Shown piece after piece: positions 57,852 to 64,000 of a DNA stretch of 64,000 nucleotides. A program made the translations under genes and the position numbers. Under the pieces are notes generated by a model. It was not told where the DNA came from, did not search any database, and was given only the letters and a program-made list of their open reading frames with translations. Source of the DNA: Gammaproteobacteria bacterium (GTDB lineage: Bacteria > Pseudomonadota > Gammaproteobacteria > Eutrophobiales > Eutrophobiaceae); NCBI GenBank assembly GCA_030829985.1, contig JAURNW010000031.1, positions 36,668-100,667 on the forward strand, given 5' to 3'. The first letter of the stretch is position 1; each line of letters opens with the position of its first letter.

Positions 57852-58520
57852 TCAGTTATCGATCACTAATTCATGCACAGGAAGAAATTGATCGCCTTGT
57901 TTACCAAATAATCTACCGCTATCAATATCAAAATACCAACCATGTATAAATAGTTTGCCGGCAAGCACACGTTCTTTTATCCAGGGGAAAGTCATTAAAT
58001 TATTTAGCGATATTTGGATTGAAGCTTTTTCACATCTTGCGCATTGGCTTGCAAAATCTTCCTCGGGATAATCATGGATTACATGTTCCCTTGCTGATCT
58101 GGCGATATTCATCCAGGGATCGATAAAACCGTAATCGTGATCGAAATGATCTCCCTCCATTAGACTCTTAATACCGCCACATTGGCTGTGACCAAAAACA
58201 ATGATGTGTTTTACTTCAAGGTGTTTTATCGCAAATTCCATCGCCGCACTGGTGCCATGCGACTTGCCATCAACCTCATTAACCGGCACCAGGTTTGCGA
58301 CATTGCGTATCACAAATATATCTCCTGGCACTGTATCCATAACCTGTGCGGGATGAACACGTGAATCACAGCAGGATATCACTAAAAACTTGGGTGACTG
58401 GCCTTGTTCAAACAAGCTGTTATAAATTTCAGGTTGTTCCTGAAAATATTTTTTATGAACTCGTTGATATCCTTCAATTAAATTTTTTACTTCTTGCATT
58501 CTAGAAATCTCAACATTCAA
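57852..58520 (-). CDS. can: Beta-carbonic anhydrase
   Basis: 222 residues, interconverting CO2 and bicarbonate. Zinc ligands: Cys50 in SCCDSRV (the CxDSR motif), His111 and Cys114 in FGHSQCGG, with the Asp/Arg dyad Asp52-Arg54. Bacterial beta class, clade B-like. The start codon overlaps the purC stop by 4 bp, and a small lipoprotein gene follows. In an autotroph it would feed RubisCO or anaplerosis; with purC it could also supply bicarbonate for purine synthesis. Confidence 0.94.
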   Translation of the reverse strand: MNVEISRMQEVKNLIEGYQRVHKKYFQEQPEIYNSLFEQGQSPKFLVISCCDSRVHPAQVMDTVPGDIFVIRNVANLVPVNEVDGKSHGTSAAMEFAIKHLEVKHIIVFGHSQCGGIKSLMEGDHFDHDYGFIDPWMNIARSAREHVIHDYPEEDFASQCARCEKASIQISLNNLMTFPWIKERVLAGKLFIHGWYFDIDSGRLFGKQGDQFLPVHELVIDN

Positions 58521-59413
58521 TTTGTCACAAGCTTATCTCGTGCCTCTTCATATTTAGCAGCGGTGTTTTTTATAACGTCTTCAGGCAGGCTTGGGCCAGG
58601 CGCAGTTTTATCCCAATCTAATGTCTCCAGATAATCACGAATATACTGTTTATCAAAGCTTGGTGGGCTTGTCCCAATCTTGTATGACTCCATTGGCCAG
58701 AACCGTGATGAATCGGGAGTTAATATTTCATCTATTAAAACAAGTTTATTATTCTCATCAACGCCAAACTCAAACTTGGTATCAGCAATAATAATATTTC
58801 TTTCCAATGCATATTGTGCAGCCTGTGTGTATATCTTTAAACTCACATCCCGTACCTGTTCAGCCAGATCCTGTCCTAACAAATCGACTGTTTTAGTAAA
58901 ATCAATATTCTCATCATGCTCACCAACATCAGCCTTGGTAGCAGGTGTGAAAATAGCTTCCGGTAATTTCTCTGCTTGTTGTAAGCCAGCCGGTAAGTTT
59001 ATTCCGCAAACGGAACCCGAAGCCTGATAATCCTTCCAGCCAGAACCAATCAAATAACCACGAATCACAGCTTCAACAGGTAGTGCCTTGAGTTTTCGGA
59101 CAACAATAGATCTTGGTTCCAATACCTCTATTTGATCATTTTCCTTAATAACATCTCTGACAGCGATACCAGTAAGGTGATTGGGAATAATATTTTCACA
59201 GCGTTCAAACCAAAAATTGGAGACCTCGGTCAAAATTCGACCTTTGCCAGGTATCGGATCCGGCAAAATGACATCAAAGGCAGAAAGACGATCGGTAGTG
59301 ACAATTAACATATATTGATCATCAATACTGTAAATGTCTCGTACTTTACCATTGGCAATTAATGGCAAGCTCTTGATATCAGAGCGATAAAGTGTGTCTG
59401 AATTAGGTTTCAT
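58517..59413 (-). CDS. purC: SAICAR synthetase
   Basis: 298 residues, the longer proteobacterial/eukaryote-like type. Ligates CAIR with aspartate using ATP in purine synthesis. Seen: [19 protein letters not shown] (18-36), [55 protein letters not shown] and [10 protein letters not shown]. Overlaps the carbonic anhydrase gene by 4 bp and is divergent from speD (128-bp gap). Confidence 0.97.
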   Translation of the reverse strand: MKPNSDTLYRSDIKSLPLIANGKVRDIYSIDDQYMLIVTTDRLSAFDVILPDPIPGKGRILTEVSNFWFERCENIIPNHLTGIAVRDVIKENDQIEVLEPRSIVVRKLKALPVEAVIRGYLIGSGWKDYQASGSVCGINLPAGLQQAEKLPEAIFTPATKADVGEHDENIDFTKTVDLLGQDLAEQVRDVSLKIYTQAAQYALERNIIIADTKFEFGVDENNKLVLIDEILTPDSSRFWPMESYKIGTSPPSFDKQYIRDYLETLDWDKTAPGPSLPEDVIKNTAAKYEEARDKLVTN

Positions 59414-59541
59414 AAACTGATTAACCAGGTTATCTTAAATTGAGACTTATTGTCCCACACTCCTTCAATTTCGGCTATTGCTAGCACCACTAAGCTCGTG
59501 TAATGTCCGCCATCAAGTAATGGCTTTAGTGAATATTCCAT

Positions 59542-60348
59542 ATGAAAGATGCTCAAGAAAAAATTCGTTTGTTCGGTTTCAATAACCTTACCAAGACTCT
59601 CAGCTTCAACATTTATGATGTGTGTTATGCCGTTACCGAGGCTGAGGTAGAAGAATATATGAATTATATCGATGAGGAATATAATTCTGATCGTCTTACT
59701 CATATTCTTGAAGATGTCGCCAATATTATTGGGGCTAACATTCTTAATATAGCAAAAGCAGATTATGAGCCGCTCGGTGCCAGTGTCACCATATTGATTT
59801 CAGAAGAAGCTGCTGCTATGCCAGGAGTGACCAATAGTGAATCACCCGGACCTACTCCTGAGACACTTGTAGCTCATCTGGACAAGAGTCATCTAACAGT
59901 ACATACCTACCCAGAGGCTCATCCGGAAAAGGGGCTTTGTACTTTCCGTGTTGATATTGATGTCAGTACCTGCGGTATGATCTCACCCTTAAAGGCATTG
60001 AACTTTCTGATACATAGTTTTGAATCGGATATTGTAATTATGGATTATCGCGTACGTGGTTTTACACGTGATACATCCGGGAAAAAATATTTTATCGATC
60101 ATGAAATTAATTCCATACAAAATTTTATTGACGAAGAAATAAAAGATCAATACAGAATGCTAGATGTTAACATTTACCAGGAAAACCTGTTTCATACTAA
60201 AATGATGTTAAACGAAACTGATCTCAACGATTATCTTTTTAAGCTAAACAAAAAAGAATTATCTGATAGCGATCAGGATAGAATTGAAGAAATCATTAGT
60301 CATGAAATAGAAGAAATCTTTAACGGAAAAGAAATAAAAAGAAACTGA
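59542..60348 (+). CDS. speD: S-adenosylmethionine decarboxylase proenzyme
   Basis: 268 residues, the E. coli-type SpeD. Self-cleaves between Lys115 and Ser116 ([14 protein letters not shown]) so that Ser116 becomes the pyruvoyl cofactor; Cys144 in STCGMISPL is the catalytic acid. [20 protein letters not shown] (11-30) opens the protein. Provides decarboxylated SAM for spermidine synthesis; no speE lies adjacent. It links to the SAM genes elsewhere in the window. Ribosome-binding site weak. Confidence 0.96.
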   Translation: MKDAQEKIRLFGFNNLTKTLSFNIYDVCYAVTEAEVEEYMNYIDEEYNSDRLTHILEDVANIIGANILNIAKADYEPLGASVTILISEEAAAMPGVTNSESPGPTPETLVAHLDKSHLTVHTYPEAHPEKGLCTFRVDIDVSTCGMISPLKALNFLIHSFESDIVIMDYRVRGFTRDTSGKKYFIDHEINSIQNFIDEEIKDQYRMLDVNIYQENLFHTKMMLNETDLNDYLFKLNKKELSDSDQDRIEEIISHEIEEIFNGKEIKRN

Positions 60349-60436
60349 TTTGGTTGTTTTTCTCTTTAGATCACGTATCGCGTAAGGTCACTATTTTGTT
60401 TATAACAGTTTCGTCTTTTGGTTTCTGCCTGGTCAC

Positions 60437-61195
60437 CTATAGCCGTAATGCGTCTGCCCAATAATCGCCCCAGCAACAAGTGTGTGTAAACTCAGGCAGG
60501 ATCCTATATTCAAATAATTTATTTTTCTCCAGACTATTTATAAATGTTGCTTGTGTTTTTACGGGGACAAGCCTGTCTTTTTCGCCCCATAGATGCAACT
60601 GCTGAATATTTTTTAAATCATTTATAAAATCAACTGGATTTAATGACCCTTCAAGTAGAGAAACATTATGATATTTACTCCATGGGACGTGATCAATATT
60701 CGATGCTATCGTTATAATTTTTGAAACATCATCCCGTATTGCGGCAACCAGCATTGCAAGCACACCACCTCCTGAAAAACCAACAAGTTCTATTTTAGAA
60801 GCATTATTACTGGACTTAATGCTGCTTATCGCCTGATTAATGGCATTAACAACATCTATTGAATATCTATGTGAAGACCAATAGATTGGAGAACATTTTT
60901 GTAATCCGGTTTTATCTAAATATTGGCATGGTCGGGCAAGGTAAAAAACATTAGGGCGAGGATCAATCGCCGCTAATTTCAGGGCGACCGGATTTTCAGG
61001 TGTTGGATCTTCTGAAATTCTGTATTTACTTTTCCATGAATTACCATCACCTTCAATATAAATAATTAATAAATTATTTTCTAAGTTCTGTTTATTATGA
61101 AAGCTGATTAAATCAAATTTATCTGTTTTTATTATTGATTTTATCAATTGGGATTTTTGGGCAATTGAATCTGCCTTCAGATCAGGGGCTCTCAA
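60437..61195 (-). CDS. Alpha/beta hydrolase, probably lipoprotein with a damaged start
   Basis: 252 residues counted from the only standard start in frame, TTG at 61195. Alpha/beta-hydrolase triad: Ser141 in ELVGFSGGGVLAML, Asp207 in LWGEKDRLVP and His238 in PEFTHTCC. FYLARPCQYLD and the CSPIYWSSHR segment are typical of a proteobacterial hydrolase group. The frame continues 25 codons upstream and encodes a perfect lipoprotein signal whose first codon is GTT, not a start (see separate entry). If functional the protein would be about 277 residues, attached to a membrane. Substrate unknown. Confidence 0.75.
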   Translation of the reverse strand: MRAPDLKADSIAQKSQLIKSIIKTDKFDLISFHNKQNLENNLLIIYIEGDGNSWKSKYRISEDPTPENPVALKLAAIDPRPNVFYLARPCQYLDKTGLQKCSPIYWSSHRYSIDVVNAINQAISSIKSSNNASKIELVGFSGGGVLAMLVAAIRDDVSKIITIASNIDHVPWSKYHNVSLLEGSLNPVDFINDLKNIQQLHLWGEKDRLVPVKTQATFINSLEKNKLFEYRILPEFTHTCCWGDYWADALRL

Positions 61196-61270
61196 GACGC
61201 ATGGCAGATTACATCCCGATACATATATAAGCAGAATAAAACTTATTGCGTTTAACGATAGGAGTTTAAC
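61196..61270 (-). other. Lipoprotein signal sequence without a start codon
   Basis: 25 codons upstream of and in frame with the hydrolase, opened by GTT and preceded by stop TAA (61273-61271). Translation is KLLSLNAISFILLIYVSGC after the first codon, with lipobox VSGC. An AGGA sits nine bases before the GTT, exactly where a start codon should be. One base change (GTG to GTT or ATG to GTT via two) would explain it. Confidence 0.65.
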
Positions 61271-61334
61271 TTATTTGGTTCCTGAAATTTTAATTAATTC
61301 TGTCGAGCAATAAAAACATATTTAGACTGGTTAA

Positions 61335-62440
61335 TCAAAAATCTACTCTAACTGTAAAACTAATCCTGTCTTCATCAAAGTCATCTCTTTCGAAACGTTT
61401 ACTGTATTCCATATTGCCACTGACACCATTCTTATTGAAGTATCGAACACCTGCTTTTAACAGGATGTCATCATTGTCATTTGTTGGTTGTGGTCCTGTA
61501 ATCACAGATATTTCTCTATATGAAATATTACGTTGATAAGACAGATTTAGAAACGGTTCAAAGTTTTTAAAACTATATGCGACATCACCAGCAATGCTGG
61601 CGGTAGTCACTTTGCTCCTACTCTCAGAAACAAGCGTGCCATTACTTTCTGTATAACTGTCTATAACACTACTTGCATACAAGAGACCGAAACGACCACC
61701 CAATATCCAATTATTGTAAAAATGAACGCTATTTAGATTGAATGCACCAAACCATCTGTCTGCATCAGGAGAACTACTTACCCGAGTGGTTGTGCCTGGT
61801 AATATGCGAAATTGATCATAGTCAACTTTAGAATAACCCACATTAAAATCCACGCTAAATGAGTCCGTTAATAACGCGCCAAAATAAGGTGCGATCGTAT
61901 AGCTATCAGTATCCTGATTACCCTGATTGAAGGCAGTATCAATATCGCCTTTTTCATAACCAAAGGCGACTCCGAGAACCGAGTCACCCCAAAAGGCAAA
62001 ATCTATGCCACCAAGAAAGCTATGGCTGGTTCCATCAAAAGCAGTACTACTCAGGTCATTTTCATAATCTGTATAGCTATAATTACCCCAAATTCCATAG
62101 GCAATAGACGCCCCATCACCGGCGTTCAAACCTGTTGCTCCGCCAACCTTTAATTGATTATCAGTGATACGCGGCATACTGGAAAAACCCAAAATTCCAT
62201 GCAAGGCACCACTAATATGCTGACTAATGTCTGTAATAGTTCCTTGAATCTGGGTAATGTCAGTAAAGCTGTTTGTGATCCATCAGGGCCAGGGGTACAA
62301 CTTGTTTCATTGTTTAATATTGTACCGGAATAACTTCCAACAACTTCATCCGCAAGGTTCGCATGGACTAAAGGGGCTGAAGCTAATAACCAAAAAATAG
62401 TTATCAGCCAGACAAACGAGTGATTTATATTTTTTATCAT
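61335..62440 (-). pseudogene. Outer-membrane beta-barrel (autotransporter-like) gene with a frameshift
   Basis: Two overlapping frames together make one protein of about 370 residues. The 5' part starts at ATG 62440 (GGGGG site seven bases upstream) with a signal peptide ending SAPLVHANLA and a short mature region to about PGPDGSQT. The 3' part, in the neighbouring frame, encodes FTDITQIQGTITDISQHISG, then an autotransporter-type barrel ending in a strand FTVRVDF with the terminal Phe needed for BAM recognition. The frame change lies near 62262-62285. Without it the 5' frame goes on with an unrelated sequence and stops at 62150. Either a real disruption or a sequencing indel; the barrel shows no other damage. 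Confidence 0.7.
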
Positions 62441-62746
62441 TAATTGCCCCCTTATATTCATCAGGCACATTTAGTGACAATTCAATAGATTATAGGAAAC
62501 AATAATCTATTGTTAAACTTTAATTTTGTAATTGATGGTCCCAGTTACATGCTAAATTATGTGTTATTTTAAATACCCGTCATTACTATATGATTTTATT
62601 GATATTTGAACTATAGATATAAAATATTACTCGTTCAAATATTAACCAGGCATAGCTTGGTGCTGACTTGTTATTGTGGTTTTTAGCATAAAATTTTTTA
62701 TTCTGATGTCTATACTGATAAATAAACTCAATACCCTGTTAATTTT

Positions 62747-63451
62747 ATGTCAAAAACTGCTACGCATATTAAGAGCCTATTCTTAATATTATTATTGTTA
62801 TACTCATTTGCTAACTTATCGTTTGCAGACAATCTGTTAATCGAATCTGCAAAGATTGAAGCTATAGAAGGGCAGGCATGGGCTAGTCAATCAGGTCTCC
62901 CTCAAAGAATGCTGACAACAAGAAGCGTAGTATATGAAAACGATCTCATACATACCGCAGAAAAATCAACCTTGAGTCTATTGTTTAAAGACAACACGAA
63001 ATTTGATCTTGGCCCTAACACCGACTTGATGATTACAAAATTTAGTTATAAAAAGTCTACGACAGAAGATAATATAGCTACAAAAATATTGAAAGGTTCA
63101 TGTAGATTTATATCCGGGTTAATTGCAAAAAAAGAACCTCGTGCAATGAAGGTTAGCACAACAGTAGCCACTATTGGCATCAGGGGCACGCATGTCGCTG
63201 CACAAGTTGAAACGACATCGGCCAGGATTGTTTTGATGGAACCGGAAGATACATCGCGCGAAACAGCTATTGAAGTATCAAATGATTTTGGCAGTGTGAC
63301 AATAGATGAGCCTGGTTATGGCACCGAGATTCCCGATGAATTTAGTCCACCATCGCCACCACGACGAATGAGATTACAAACTATCACAAATTTGATTCGT
63401 TCCATGCAATCCATTCAGAGAATCAACACGCCCAGACCGCGTGTGCCCTGA
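62747..63451 (+). CDS. Secreted FecR-domain protein
   Basis: 234 residues. Signal peptide about 1-27 (cleavage near SFADN). FecR domain: LIHTAEKSTLSLLFKDNTKF and DLGPNTDLMITKFSY, then VSTTVATIGIRGTHVAAQVE, where the ATIGIRGT motif is characteristic of stand-alone FecR proteins in beta-barrel neighbourhoods. The C-terminal 50 residues are Pro/Arg-rich and probably disordered. Not a sigma-factor regulator, because no membrane helix or ECF gene is present. Divergent from the disrupted barrel gene (306 bp between starts). Confidence 0.85.
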   Translation: MSKTATHIKSLFLILLLLYSFANLSFADNLLIESAKIEAIEGQAWASQSGLPQRMLTTRSVVYENDLIHTAEKSTLSLLFKDNTKFDLGPNTDLMITKFSYKKSTTEDNIATKILKGSCRFISGLIAKKEPRAMKVSTTVATIGIRGTHVAAQVETTSARIVLMEPEDTSRETAIEVSNDFGSVTIDEPGYGTEIPDEFSPPSPPRRMRLQTITNLIRSMQSIQRINTPRPRVP

Positions 63452-63462
63452 GCAGGTTCGAA

Positions 63463-64000
63463 TTATTTAATCTTTGCCCATGAATCACGCAAGGTCACCG
63501 TCCGGTTAAAGACTGGCTTTCCATTTAAGTCATCCTTGTTGTCTACACAAAAGTAGCCCGTTCGTTCAAACTGGAACAGGTCTTCTTTTCCAGCATCAAG
63601 CAATGAGGGTTCAACGCAGGCTTCTTTAATGACCTGAATCGATTCTGTGTTTAGAAAATCTTTCCAGTTCTGTTCATGCTTATTACTGTCCGGCTTAGGG
63701 TCATTAAACAGACGATCATACAAACGCACTTCTGTTTTTAAGGCGTGCTCAGCAGACACCCAATGTATGGTGCCTTTTACTTTACGGCCGTCAGGCGCAT
63801 TGCCGCCTTTGGTTTCCGGGTCATAACTACAACGCAATTCAATAATTTTGCCTGCGCTATCCTTAATGACTGCATTACAAGTAATGAAATAAGCATAACG
63901 TAAACGCACTTCACGGCCCGGACCTAAACGAAAAAATTTTTTCGGGGGGTCTTCCATAAAGTCACTTTGCTCTATGTATATCTCTTTTGTAAAAGGTAAT
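63463..64000 (-). CDS. glnS: Glutaminyl-tRNA synthetase, C-terminal part
   Basis: The frame runs to the right edge of the window; about 179 residues of the C-terminal anticodon-binding beta-barrel domains are present. Seen: EIYIEQSDFMEDPPKKFFRL, GREVRLRYAYFITC, HWVSAEHALKTEVRLYDRLF and FERTGYFCVDNKDD with FNRTVTLRDSWAK at the end. The catalytic domain lies outside the window. Attaches glutamine to tRNA-Gln. Its stop is 12 bp from the FecR gene stop; the two are convergent. Confidence 0.96.
   Translation of the reverse strand, partial: LPFTKEIYIEQSDFMEDPPKKFFRLGPGREVRLRYAYFITCNAVIKDSAGKIIELRCSYDPETKGGNAPDGRKVKGTIHWVSAEHALKTEVRLYDRLFNDPKPDSNKHEQNWKDFLNTESIQVIKEACVEPSLLDAGKEDLFQFERTGYFCVDNKDDLNGKPVFNRTVTLRDSWAKIK

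Noticed and set aside
59410..59703. A 97-codon minus-strand frame overlapping the speD start and the purC-speD gap
   Set aside because: It lies mostly antisense to the conserved SpeD N-terminus and resembles no known protein.

Overview
The window is chromosomal DNA from a gammaproteobacterium of moderate-to-low GC content. Several linkages point there: asmA-mutY-yggX with a tRNA-Phe, argH beside an AlgZ/AlgR-type two-component pair, Rsd/AlgQ, RsmE, HspQ, an MSHA-type pilus operon, and an S-adenosylmethionine (SAM) cycle block with an S-adenosylhomocysteine (SAH) riboswitch. A tkt-gap-pgk-pyk-fba gene train and a T. ferrooxidans-type glutamate-cysteine ligase suggest a relative of sulfur-oxidising or otherwise chemolithotrophic gammaproteobacteria. 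That is inference: no RubisCO or sulfur genes are present. No insertion sequence, prophage, CRISPR array or rRNA was found.

Layout. 1-9.4 kb (minus): a truncated giant DUF748/AsmA-like protein, tRNA-Phe(GAA), yggX, mutY, a 1120-residue AsmA-family protein and argH. 9.4-14.7 kb: algZ-algR-like sensor and regulator, gshA, rsmE, hspQ, a TerB-like gene and rsd. 14.9-23.4 kb: a signalling and envelope block with a Ser/Thr kinase, a DUF4124-like gene with an in-frame stop, an ABC transporter ATPase, a type IV prepilin, a class III adenylate cyclase, an ABC permease and a membrane histidine kinase. 23.4-39.6 kb (minus): a tightly packed MSHA-like pilus operon (regulator, mshM, mshL, mshN, mshE, mshG, mshI-like, J-like and K-like genes, a 1118-residue repeat-rich PilX-like protein, a prepilin). 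39.7-43.5 kb (minus): metF, ahcY with an SAH riboswitch, metK with a terminator. 43.6-51.6 kb (plus): a thioredoxin-like protein, then tkt, gap, pgk, pyk, fructose-bisphosphate aldolase and a small protein. 51.6-64 kb: small cupin and monooxygenase-fold proteins, YaiI, two glycosyltransferases around a small secreted CxxC protein, a DUF547 protein, beta-carbonic anhydrase, purC, speD, a lipoprotein-like hydrolase lacking a start codon, a frameshifted outer-membrane beta-barrel gene, a FecR-domain protein and the 3' part of glnS.

How the parts work together. The 17.8-39.6 kb region reads as one surface-pilus locus. It has a major-pilin candidate, an assembly machine whose ATPase carries an MshEN-type N-terminus (a family known to bind cyclic di-GMP), and two minor pilins sharing an LPCPD element, one enlarged by about seven copies of a roughly 70-residue repeat and probably an adhesin. 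A PrsR-like sigma-54 activator and a PrsK-like kinase bracket the operon, and an adenylate cyclase, a Ser/Thr kinase and AlgZ/AlgR lie nearby. The best candidate for something undescribed is this repeat-bearing pilus with its dedicated signalling. Three genes (16.4, 61.2 and 62.3 kb) show single-base lesions that deserve checking against reads.
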